From the NCBI GenBank assembly GCA_027620395.1, contig JAQBZY010000115.1, forward strand, positions 1 to 5,817: a stretch of 5,817 bases of DNA, given 5' to 3'. A program made the translations under genes and the position numbers. Of this stretch, positions 1 to 5,809 are shown in pieces. The notes beneath the pieces are model-generated. The model was not told where the DNA came from, made no database searches, and saw nothing but the letters and a program-made list of their open reading frames with translations. The number at the start of each line of letters is the position of its first letter. Position 1 is the stretch's first letter. This DNA is from Pseudomonadota bacterium. Its GTDB lineage: Bacteria > Pseudomonadota > Alphaproteobacteria > Rhodospirillales > Casp-alpha2.

Positions 1-1
1 T

Positions 2-154
2 CACCGCCGCGTGAAGCAGGCGATCGCCGCCGGCCTCGAGGAGATCGACGTGCTTGTCGACGAGGCCGCCAACGACAACGGCGCCATGCGCTCGATGATC
101 GAGAACATCGCCCGCGAAGCGCTCTTAGGTTCTGTGTTGCAACTGTCCTCTTAG
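2..154 (+). pseudogene. ParB-like nuclease domain fragment, truncated by insertion
   Basis: The frame is open from the window's left edge to TAG at 152-154 (50 codons) and the start lies outside. The first ~41 residues fit the ParB/RepB/Spo0J N-terminal domain: HRR followed by an AxxAGLEEIDVLV segment, like the family's GHRRxxAAxxAGxxxIPVxV. A spacer then leads to MIENIAREAL, matching the ENxQREDL box. In the family the next residues normally continue as NP/SP plus a helix and the HTH domain; here they are LGSVLQLSS and a stop. Codons change abruptly at the same place, from GCC/CGC/GCG/CTC to TTA, GGT, TCT, TTG, CAA. I infer that host coding ends near base 124 and that the last nine residues come from an inserted element. 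An intact ParB would bind centromere-like sites or act in plasmid partition or regulation; this piece lacks the DNA-binding part. The family call rests on motif memory, not a search. Confidence 0.6.
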
Positions 155-223
155 AGTCTTCGGTCCGTCATGGGAATCGATGACCTTAGCGGGGCGTTTC
201 GAAGGAGGCACACAGACGTCCGA

Positions 224-262
224 GTCAAGCGTTCCCGCAGCGAAGCGAGGACAACGCTTGAC
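224..262. repeat. Perfect 10-bp inverted repeat (GTCAAGCGTT / AACGCTTGAC)
   Basis: The arms are at 224-233 and 253-262, separated by 19 bases. The right arm ends in CTTGAC, the candidate -35 box, so a protein bound to this dyad could control the promoter. It could also form a stem in DNA or RNA. Confidence 0.65.
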
Positions 263-287
263 GCGGCGGCGACACCACAAACTATTT
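257..287 (+). promoter_or_regulatory. Candidate promoter for the recombinase operon
   Basis: CTTGAC at 257-262 matches the alphaproteobacterial housekeeping -35 element. CTATTT at 282-287 is a fair match to the CTATAT-type -10. The spacer is 19 bases, longer than the usual 17-18, which weakens the call. Transcription would start around 293-296, just inside the 291-316 stem, so the transcript would begin with that hairpin and carry a leader of about 210 bases. No better promoter is visible between 290 and 500. Confidence 0.3.
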
Positions 288-290
288 GAT

Positions 291-316
291 GGGGTGCAGG
301 CGAAGTCCTGCACCCC
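291..316. repeat. Perfect 10-bp hairpin (GGGGTGCAGG / CCTGCACCCC)
   Basis: The arms are at 291-300 and 307-316 with a six-base loop CGAAGT. The stem is very GC-rich. No U-run follows, so it is not a typical intrinsic terminator. It lies directly downstream of the candidate -10 element. Confidence 0.75.
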
Positions 317-317
317 T

Positions 318-327
318 GCCACGTGGC
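318..327. promoter_or_regulatory. 10-bp perfect palindrome GCCACGTGGC
   Basis: A fully self-complementary site one base after the 291-316 stem. Flanking CCCC (313-316) and GGGG (332-335) could give an alternative fold that competes with that stem. It could be an operator half-site pair or a recombinase binding core. Only the symmetry is visible; the function is inference. Confidence 0.35.
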
Positions 328-339
328 GAACGGGGGAGC

Positions 340-357
340 GCGAGGGGAACCCCTCGC
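340..357. repeat. Perfect 8-bp hairpin (GCGAGGGG / CCCCTCGC)
   Basis: The arms are at 340-347 and 350-357 with AA between them. In RNA the innermost pair would open to give a GAAC loop. The following bases (CATTCAAAAG) lack a U-run, so a terminator is unlikely. Confidence 0.7.
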
Positions 358-374
358 ATTCAAAAGAGAAGAGT

Positions 375-387
375 GCGCCGAAGGCGC
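375..387. repeat. 5-bp hairpin with GAA loop (GCGCC / GGCGC)
   Basis: The arms are at 375-379 and 383-387. It is the shortest of the tandem stems and on its own could be chance in GC-rich DNA. Its position in line with the larger stems, and the GAA in its loop as in its neighbours, make it worth recording. Confidence 0.4.
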
Positions 388-491
388 TCCGCTCAAGATA
401 ACACCCGGTTCGGAAAGCTGTCTTCTTTATTGCTGCGCAGGGCTTTGGGTCCTGCCGAGTGTCTTGTGTCGTTTTGAGCGACGGCGAGCAA

Positions 492-506
492 AGAGGACAG
501 ATCGTG
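492..506 (+). promoter_or_regulatory. Ribosome binding site and GTG start of first recombinase
   Basis: AGAGGA at 492-497 lies about 6-7 bases before GTG at 504-506, a good Shine-Dalgarno arrangement. This favours 504 over the in-frame GTG at 459, which has no clear site, and over ATG at 528, which has only a weak GGGCGG in front. The site lies inside the AAGAGGACAG repeat copy (491-500), so pairing with 418-427 could hide it. Confidence 0.5.
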
Positions 507-848
507 GTGCGGATCATCAGGGCGGCGATGGGCTATGCCGCAATCCCGACGGGCTTTCCGATTCTGCTGTCGGAACGGATGGCGATCATCGAGCCGGCGT
601 TTGCTTGGCTGATAGAGCTGGCGACGATACCCGGCCGCAGCCACGCGGCGGAAACGATCCGCACCTATGGCGAGCATCTTCACGACTGGTTCGACAGCCT
701 GGAGCAAACGGGTCTCGATTGGCGCGGCGTGAGCGAAGCCGAGATTGCGGCCTGGCGCAATCGCATGCTGTCACAGCCGAGCCCGCATACGAAGCGGCCC
801 TATGCACGCTCGACCGTGAACGATCGGGTCCGCACGGTCTGTCGGTTC

Positions 849-851
849 TAG
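849..851 (+). other. In-frame amber codon in the first recombinase
   Basis: TAG follows TGT CGG TTC and precedes GCG TGG GCG. It sits at the end of the core-binding domain, where an aromatic residue, normally Tyr, is expected. There is no frameshift, since the same frame continues to the natural stop at 1659-1661. No good restart site is seen: GTG at 906 and GTG at 912 lack a Shine-Dalgarno, and the first in-frame ATG (within LEMPYRL, near 1062) would lose part of the domain. Confidence 0.8.
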
Positions 852-905
852 GCGTGGGCGCAGGATCGCGGCTGGATCGAGAGCCTGCCGTTCCACTTCG
901 TCGAC

Positions 906-1661
906 GTGCGCGTGGGTTCAGGCCGGCGACAATCGTTCCTGGCGCATGTCGACGGGCGTCCGGGGATCGTGGCGGCGAACATCCTGACAGTCGCCGAGCA
1001 CGAGCGCTTGCCGCGACCATTGCGTGTCGATCAATTGCGCCGGGTGTATGCGCATCTGGAGATGCCCTACCGCCTGATGGCGGAATGGGGGTTGGCGACC
1101 GGATTGCGGCGCAAGGAGCTTTGCGGCCTCGCCGTCTTCCAGGTTCCGGAGACGGCGCACCTGGACGACGAGGATCACCCGCTGATTGGCGTGCCGCTGA
1201 CGATCACCAAGGGTGACAAGCCGCGCACGATCTATCCGCCGATCCGTCTGGTCGACCGCACGCAGCGCTATGTCGACGAGGTTCGCACGCCGCAGGTTCG
1301 AGCTTTGCGCCGCAATCGGCCGGGCTATCGTCCGCCCTCGGCGCTGTTCCTCAACGCCCAGGGATACGCCGTCAGCAAGGCGCGATTGACGGCGGTTTTT
1401 GCCGAGGCGTTCCGCGCGGCTCGCGTGATCGGGACATTGCATTACCTGAGGCACACATTTGCGATGACGATGCTGGTGCGACTGCAGCGGCAGGCCATGA
1501 CCACGCCGGACCTCAATCCGCTGAAGATCGTGCAGATGCTGCTGGGACACAGCTCGATCCAGAGTACGGCAATCTATCTGCGCTGCGTCGAACTGAATGC
1601 GCGGGACCTCGCCGACAGCATCGACTATCTCTATGGCGAGTTGATCCCCGATGGCCGGTAA
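906..1661 (+). CDS. Catalytic-domain fragment of the first recombinase, if translated separately
   Basis: This is the part of the broken recombinase downstream of the amber codon, opening at GTG 906 (251 aa). It keeps every catalytic residue (R68, K102/K105, H179, R182, H215, Y224 in its own numbering) but lacks the core-binding domain, so it would be expected to bind DNA poorly alone. I see no ribosome binding site before 906, so independent translation is doubtful. It is listed because gene finders will report it and because a separate catalytic-domain product cannot be excluded. Confidence 0.3.
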   Translation: MRVGSGRRQSFLAHVDGRPGIVAANILTVAEHERLPRPLRVDQLRRVYAHLEMPYRLMAEWGLATGLRRKELCGLAVFQVPETAHLDDEDHPLIGVPLTITKGDKPRTIYPPIRLVDRTQRYVDEVRTPQVRALRRNRPGYRPPSALFLNAQGYAVSKARLTAVFAEAFRAARVIGTLHYLRHTFAMTMLVRLQRQAMTTPDLNPLKIVQMLLGHSSIQSTAIYLRCVELNARDLADSIDYLYGELIPDGR

Positions 1662-3462
1662 ACGTGGGCGCATCGACCGGCGTCTGTCGGCTGCGCCATC
1701 GCTCGTGTTGGAACGGCCGGCCGATATCATCGCGGTCTTCCGCGACGGTTGGGGCGAGGTTGTGCGGCGCTTCGACTTCCATCCGCTCGGTTTGCCGGCG
1801 GACATTGCGATGCTGCTGGCGGACGCCTTCCGCAATCATCATGCCGCCTCGACCCAGGAGACGCAGCGCCATTGCTGGATGGCGCTGCGTACGTTCGCGC
1901 GCTTCGTGGCGGAGGACGGTCTTATCCTGTCGGTCAACGATCTGACCAGTGTGATGGTCGGGCGCTACATCGCATGGTTGGATCGCCAGATCGCGGGACA
2001 GACCAACCAGCCCTGGTCGAGGAGCTCGCGGGCGAATGTGCTGATGCAGCTTCGCCAGATGATCGACTGGACGAAGCGCCGACATCCGTCCCGGCTGCCG
2101 GCGCGGATCGACTTCCCATGGCGGGTCTGGCCGAACCGCAACACTGATGCTCGGCCGCGTCTTGGCGGTGAGGACCTCAAGGTCATCCTGCGTGCGTGCT
2201 ATGAGGAAATCGACGAGGCGTGGGATCGCTTCGAGACCGGGCGGAAGATTGTTGCGACAAGCGGACCGGTTGATGGCGTCGATCCCGAGCTTTGCGACCT
2301 GATCCGCGCGCTCGCCGGCGTGGACGACGGAGTCGTTCCCTCACGCACGCTTGCGATCCGCAGTGGCGTCAACATATCGGCGGTCAACCGCCGTGGCGGG
2401 CTTCGTCATCTTGGCGGTTATCTCCACCTCACCGGCGAAACAGTCGCCGCATTCTTCATTGCGCTGTCGATCCAGACGGCGGGCAATCCGGACGCATTAC
2501 GGCTGATCACGCGCGATTGCCAGGTGGCGCATCCGCTCGACGAGCATCGCATCATCGTCGAGTGGGCCAAGCCGAGAGCCGGCGCCAAGATGAAGCGCGC
2601 GCAGAGGCGATCGTTCGACCGTCGTCGCCGCTACGCGGCGCCGAACCTGATCGACAGGTTGCTGGCGATGACGGCGGCGCTCGCAACCCGGGCCAGCCGG
2701 CAGGATCGCGATCGCCTGTTCCTGGTGAAAAGCGAGAAGAAGAATACGGTCACGCTGATCGCGGACGGGACATTGTCGCATGCGCTGAGGCCGTTCATCA
2801 AACGCTCCAACGCCCGGATCGCCATCTGGAACAAGGCGGCGCCGGAGCGGGCGCGACCGTTCTTGCCGGATTTTGCGGCGGTGCTGCTGCGAGGCAGCGT
2901 CGCCACCGAATACTACAAGGCATCCGGCGGCGACATCGTCGCGACGCAGGGCGTGCTCAACCACGCCCGCGCCGATACGACCGAGCTTTACATCAAGGGG
3001 CCTCAGACGCGTCGTATCCAGCGCGAGACCATCGCCCGCTTGCAGGCGTTGATGCTGGGCTGGATCGTCGGTGCGAAGACGGACACTGAAGATCAGGCGC
3101 AACGCGATTGCATTGCGCTGGCGAGCGGTGCGACGGTTCCGTTCAGCCATGATTGCCTCAACCCGGCTGCGGGTACGGCGCCGGGATCGGCGGCCGGCAG
3201 AGTCTGCCGGCACTTCGGCGGATGCCTGCGCTGCCCAGGGCTGGTCATCCCGATCGATGCCGATCACATGGCGCGCGTTCTCCAGGCAAAGGAGGAGCTC
3301 GAGCGCACGCGTGAGCGGATCGATCCGCGTCGCTTCGAGCTTCTGTATGCGTCGAGCCTGCGCATTCTGACGGACGACATCCTGCCTGACTTCCCGCAAT
3401 CGCTGCGCGCGGAGGCAGAACGTCGAATGGCGGTCCTGCCACCCCTTCCGGCGCTGGAGTGA
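1651..3462 (+). CDS. Large tyrosine recombinase-like protein with degenerate active site (second of three, TnpB-sized)
   Basis: 603 aa, close to Tn554 TnpB (~630 aa). ATG at 1651 overlaps the end of the first recombinase by 11 bp, pointing to translational coupling; no strong Shine-Dalgarno is needed or seen. Residues ~60-145 resemble a core-binding domain. The catalytic domain spans ~260-460: LNH with H438, then nucleophile-position Y447 in TTELYIKG, and R414 in VLLRGSVATEYY. Two canonical residues are missing: where TGLRxSEL is expected the protein has TAGNPDAL, with N279 at the catalytic Arg position, and the HxxR His is V411. K307, K313 or K315 may serve as the hairpin lysine. The C-terminal tail holds C502, C519, C525 and C528 (CRHFGGCLRCPG), likely a metal-binding knuckle. 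It is possibly an architectural or partly active partner within a multi-recombinase complex. Family membership is fairly clear; independent catalytic activity is doubtful. Confidence 0.8.
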   Translation: MAGKRGRIDRRLSAAPSLVLERPADIIAVFRDGWGEVVRRFDFHPLGLPADIAMLLADAFRNHHAASTQETQRHCWMALRTFARFVAEDGLILSVNDLTSVMVGRYIAWLDRQIAGQTNQPWSRSSRANVLMQLRQMIDWTKRRHPSRLPARIDFPWRVWPNRNTDARPRLGGEDLKVILRACYEEIDEAWDRFETGRKIVATSGPVDGVDPELCDLIRALAGVDDGVVPSRTLAIRSGVNISAVNRRGGLRHLGGYLHLTGETVAAFFIALSIQTAGNPDALRLITRDCQVAHPLDEHRIIVEWAKPRAGAKMKRAQRRSFDRRRRYAAPNLIDRLLAMTAALATRASRQDRDRLFLVKSEKKNTVTLIADGTLSHALRPFIKRSNARIAIWNKAAPERARPFLPDFAAVLLRGSVATEYYKASGGDIVATQGVLNHARADTTELYIKGPQTRRIQRETIARLQALMLGWIVGAKTDTEDQAQRDCIALASGATVPFSHDCLNPAAGTAPGSAAGRVCRHFGGCLRCPGLVIPIDADHMARVLQAKEELERTRERIDPRRFELLYASSLRILTDDILPDFPQSLRAEAERRMAVLPPLPALE

Positions 3463-3465
3463 ACG

Positions 3466-5337
3466 ATGCAAGCACTCAACGCACCCGATCTTGCTGCCGC
3501 GACCAGACCAGCGCTTCGAATCTCGACGCGCTCGGTGTGGTCGGATCAGGTCTGGCATCTCGACGGATATCGTCCCGGCTCCAACCGAGGCGACTTCTCG
3601 CTTGATTGGCGTTTTGCGCTGGCCGACGACAGCCGCTTCAGCGACCCGCAATGGGCTGACTGGCGAGAGGCGGCGAAGCTGTTCTTATGGAGTCTGAAGC
3701 TGGACCCGCCTCCAGGCCGCCGCAACGTTCACGAGTCGACGATCGTCTCCGTCTTCAAAACGTTGCGGGCGCTGATCCGCTGGATGGCGGCGCAAGGATG
3801 TCGGCGTTTTGCCGATCTCGACCGCGATGCGAGCGACAGGTTCATGGCGGCGGTAGCGCAGCGCCCCGGCAGCAAGCTGGGCGAGACATTGAAGAGCACG
3901 ACGCTGCATACCTATACCAATCTGCTGACGCGCCTGTATCTTCAAGGAGCGAAGTTCCCGGAAGTAGCGATCGCCGATCCGTTCCCGGGGATTGCGCCGC
4001 CCTTCGTTCGTCGTGACCGGGGTTGGCTACCCTATACACCGGACACAGTCGCCGTGCCGTTGGTCTCGGCGGCGCTGCGGCTGATCGGGCAACCGGCGGA
4101 CGACGTCATCGCTTTGCAAGCGCAGGCGCAGACGGCTTATGACGATGCGCTTGCGCAAGGCATCCACCAGACGAAGGCCGGCTTCATTGTTACCGACACG
4201 ATTGCGCCGTTCGTCTTCTCGATACTGCCTGGAGAGGAAGCTCCATGGCATGAAGCGCCAATCACCAGCACCAAGCAGGTGAGGTACGTCGTCGATCGCA
4301 TTTACGACGCCTGCTTTGTCGTGATCGCTTATCTGGTCGGCGCGCGAGTCTCGGAGATCCTCGGCCTTCAGACTGGCTGCATCGAGCAGCACCCTTCTGG
4401 TGATGGCGGCGAGACCTTCGCCTATCTCGCCGGCCAGATCTACAAGACGGCGCGCGGGATCGACGGCGAAGCCCATCGCTGGGTTGCGCCAGCGCCGGTC
4501 GAGCGTGTCGTCGCGGTGATGGAGCGGCTGACCGCCCGATTGCGAGTGCAAACCCGGCGATCCGATCTGTTCCTGATCATGGCCAGTACGGGGCTGGTTG
4601 GTCCTGCCGCCCGCATCAACCTGCCCACTGCCTCCACAATGATACGGCGGCTGAATCATCTGTTCGCACCGTTCATCCGGCTGCCGGACCACGAGGGCGA
4701 GCCCTGGCATCTGAACACCCATCAGGGCCGAAAGACCTTCGCGCGCTTTGTCGGCAGACGCGACCGCACTGGGCTGCATGCGCTTCAGGCGCACTTCGGC
4801 CACGTGACTCGCGCCATGACCGATCGCGGTTATGTCGGGACCGACTTCGCGCTCGACGACCTGATCGACCGGCATGCTCAGGAAGAAACCCGCGCCGCTC
4901 TGGAGGAGGTGCTGACGGCGACGACGCTCGGAGGCAAGGGTGGTCGGATGATTGCCGCTCGCTCCCGGTTCCGCGGCCGCACGCGAGACGGCGATGTCCA
5001 GACCTATGTCCGCTTCCTGATGGAAGAGACCGACCTCCGCCTTGGGGTCTGCGACTGGGGTTATTGCGTCTACCGCATCGAAACGGCTGCCTGCCTCGGC
5101 GACGAGCGCGGCCCGAACCCCGTGCTGAGAACCGAAAGCACGTGCCTTACCTGCGCCAACTTTGCCGTCACGGCCAAGCATCGATCGGTCTGGCAGGAGC
5201 GCCGCGCACGCAATGCCAGTCTTCTCGACCAGCCCGGCTTGGACCACGTCAGCCGGAAGCTTGCTGAGACGCGGATCATCGAATGCGATCGCATCCTGAC
5301 AGAACTCGATAGCGAGGACGATCGAGATGGCGCCTAA
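3466..5337 (+). CDS. Large tyrosine recombinase/site-specific integrase with C-terminal cysteine cluster (third of three)
   Basis: 623 aa, TnpB-sized. ATG at 3466 lies 3 bases after the upstream stop, and GGAG at 3456-3459, partly in that gene's last codons, is a good Shine-Dalgarno, so the two genes are coupled. Residues ~60-165 form a core-binding domain (ADWREAAKLFLWSLK to LHTYTNLLTRLYLQ). The catalytic set is complete: R294 in VGARVSEILGL, K327 in GQIYKTAR, H419 and R422 in HQGRKTFARF, H446 in HFGHVT and nucleophile Y456 in DRGYVG. After the catalytic domain, residues 527-575 carry C529, C534, C543, C560 and C563 in a GVCDWGYCVY ... CLTCANF arrangement, which looks metal-binding. The 3' end overlaps the next gene by 11 bp. 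With recombinase one broken and two lacking key residues, this is the only recombinase here with both an intact frame and a full active site. Confidence 0.85.
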   Translation: MQALNAPDLAAATRPALRISTRSVWSDQVWHLDGYRPGSNRGDFSLDWRFALADDSRFSDPQWADWREAAKLFLWSLKLDPPPGRRNVHESTIVSVFKTLRALIRWMAAQGCRRFADLDRDASDRFMAAVAQRPGSKLGETLKSTTLHTYTNLLTRLYLQGAKFPEVAIADPFPGIAPPFVRRDRGWLPYTPDTVAVPLVSAALRLIGQPADDVIALQAQAQTAYDDALAQGIHQTKAGFIVTDTIAPFVFSILPGEEAPWHEAPITSTKQVRYVVDRIYDACFVVIAYLVGARVSEILGLQTGCIEQHPSGDGGETFAYLAGQIYKTARGIDGEAHRWVAPAPVERVVAVMERLTARLRVQTRRSDLFLIMASTGLVGPAARINLPTASTMIRRLNHLFAPFIRLPDHEGEPWHLNTHQGRKTFARFVGRRDRTGLHALQAHFGHVTRAMTDRGYVGTDFALDDLIDRHAQEETRAALEEVLTATTLGGKGGRMIAARSRFRGRTRDGDVQTYVRFLMEETDLRLGVCDWGYCVYRIETAACLGDERGPNPVLRTESTCLTCANFAVTAKHRSVWQERRARNASLLDQPGLDHVSRKLAETRIIECDRILTELDSEDDRDGA

Positions 5338-5809
5338 GACCAGCAAGATGCCGGCACTCACGCCTCACGAGAAGCGCCTGCGCAACACGGAGTGCAAGCT
5401 GCGGGAGGCCTTGGCGCGTTTGGTGAAGGGACTGCCCACACATCCGAGCCTGGAAAAGCGATCCTATCGCCTCACCGTTGCGACGCTCGCACGGGAAGCG
5501 CGCATCGGTCGCAACGCCATCTACACCAACCATCGCGCGATGATCGACGAGTTGCGCCGCGCCAGCGACCGCAAGGTCGTCCCGGAAAAGCTGGCAGCTT
5601 GGGAAGACAAACTTGCCCAGCAACGATCTCTGATCCAGGTTCTGCGGGTCGAGGAAAGACGCTTGGTCACGGAAAACGCCGTTCTGCTCAAGCGTATCCT
5701 CGAAGCTGAAACCGAAGTCGAGCGCCAGCGGCGTCACAATGCCCGCCTGATCGCTGAACACGATCGTGCCGTGAAGCCAGTACCACTCGCCCGCGGGCCG
5801 AAACCCTGA
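5327..5809 (+). CDS. TnpC-like (DUF6262-type) HTH and coiled-coil accessory transposition protein
   Basis: 160 aa, somewhat longer than Tn554 TnpC (~125 aa). ATG at 5327 has GAGGA at 5314-5318, 8 bases upstream, and overlaps the third recombinase by 11 bp. Residues ~46-76 look like a helix-turn-helix (YRLTVATLAREARIGRNAIY), matching the pattern in TnpC-like proteins of sequential Leu/Val, AREAG and SRxTLY followed by a basic loop. Residues ~85-147 are heptad-like and charged (LAAWEDKLAQQ, LRVEERRLVTENAVLLKRI), a strong coiled-coil candidate for dimerisation. No signal peptide or membrane segment is seen. TnpC of Tn554 influences transposition efficiency and orientation; I infer a similar accessory or directionality role here. 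The family call is from pattern recognition. A small DNA-binding regulator of the operon is the main alternative. Confidence 0.75.
   Translation: MAPKTSKMPALTPHEKRLRNTECKLREALARLVKGLPTHPSLEKRSYRLTVATLAREARIGRNAIYTNHRAMIDELRRASDRKVVPEKLAAWEDKLAQQRSLIQVLRVEERRLVTENAVLLKRILEAETEVERQRRHNARLIAEHDRAVKPVPLARGPKP

Larger units (their letters stand above)
143..500. repeat. CTGTCYTCTT motif: two direct copies and one inverted copy over the Shine-Dalgarno
   Basis: CTGTCCTCTT occurs at 143-152 and its exact reverse complement AAGAGGACAG at 491-500. A third copy, CTGTCTTCTT at 418-427, differs by one base, and in RNA that base would give a G-U pair with the 491-500 copy. So both upstream copies can pair along all 10 positions with the segment holding the AGAGGA ribosome binding site of the first recombinase. 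As DNA, the copy nearest the inferred junction lies only about 18 bases inside it, as expected for a subterminal recombinase site. A weaker six-base match, AGGACA, lies at 248-253. Confidence 0.45.
125..503. other. Non-coding, hairpin-rich leader between element end and first recombinase
   Basis: About 380 bases without a convincing gene. Open frames that cross it give arginine-, serine- and proline-rich translations with no family resemblance and no well-placed ribosome binding site. The strong AAGGAGG at 202-208 has no ATG, GTG or TTG at a usable distance. What it does hold is structure: five perfect inverted repeats listed separately, a smaller GCAGG/CCTGC stem (437-441 with 451-455), the palindrome GTTGCAAC at 136-143, and three copies of a 10-base motif. 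The likely roles are recombinase binding at the element end and control of the operon. A structured RNA is also possible. Confidence 0.55.
504..1661 (+). pseudogene. Tyrosine recombinase (TnpA-sized, first of three) interrupted by in-frame TAG
   Basis: Read through a TAG at 849-851 (codon 116), this is one continuous 385-codon tyrosine recombinase. Residues ~25-115 form the SAM-like core-binding domain that clamps DNA (TIRTYGEHLHDW, then TVNDRVRTVCRF). The catalytic domain follows with a full active site: R202 in TGLRRKEL, K236/K239 in the beta-hairpin TKGDKPR, H313 and R316 in HYLRHTF, H349 in LLGHSS, and nucleophile Y358 in AIYLR. Family members usually read VCRFYxWA here and the sequence reads VCRF-stop-AWA, so one base change of a Tyr codon (TAC/TAT to TAG) explains the break. 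Both halves otherwise look intact, suggesting a recent mutation, sequencing error or amber readthrough. The 3' end overlaps the next gene by 11 bp. Length fits TnpA of Tn554 (~361 aa). Expected role: cutting and joining element ends in concert with the downstream recombinases. Confidence 0.8.

Noticed and set aside
167..184. Short inverted repeat GTCAT/ATGAC near the element end
   Set aside because: Five-base arms with an eight-base loop are expected by chance at this length. Not counted as an end repeat.
291..316. Intrinsic terminator
   Set aside because: The stem is strong but is followed by TGCCACGTGG rather than a T-run, and the same holds for the 340-357 stem.
180..401. Small plus-strand ORF (73 aa) in the leader
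   Set aside because: ATG at 180 has no ribosome binding site, the frame runs through four hairpin repeats, and codon use is irregular, so repeat structure explains the bases better than coding.
323..1216. 297-aa plus-strand open frame across the leader and first recombinase
   Set aside because: It is out of frame with the recombinase, Arg/Gly/Pro-rich as expected for a shifted frame of GC-rich DNA, and has no domain resemblance.
2497..3651. 384-aa minus-strand open frame
   Set aside because: It is the antisense shadow of the second and third recombinases, with no recognisable domain.
504..5337. RIT (recombinase-in-trio) element
   Set aside because: Three adjacent recombinases suggest it, but the second and third are nearly twice the usual RIT size with cysteine tails, and a TnpC-like gene follows. 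Tn554-like is the better fit.
4027..5361. 444-aa minus-strand open frame opposite the third recombinase
   Set aside because: It lies antisense to a gene with a complete catalytic motif set. Its composition is typical of an antisense shadow and it has no motif or ribosome binding site support.
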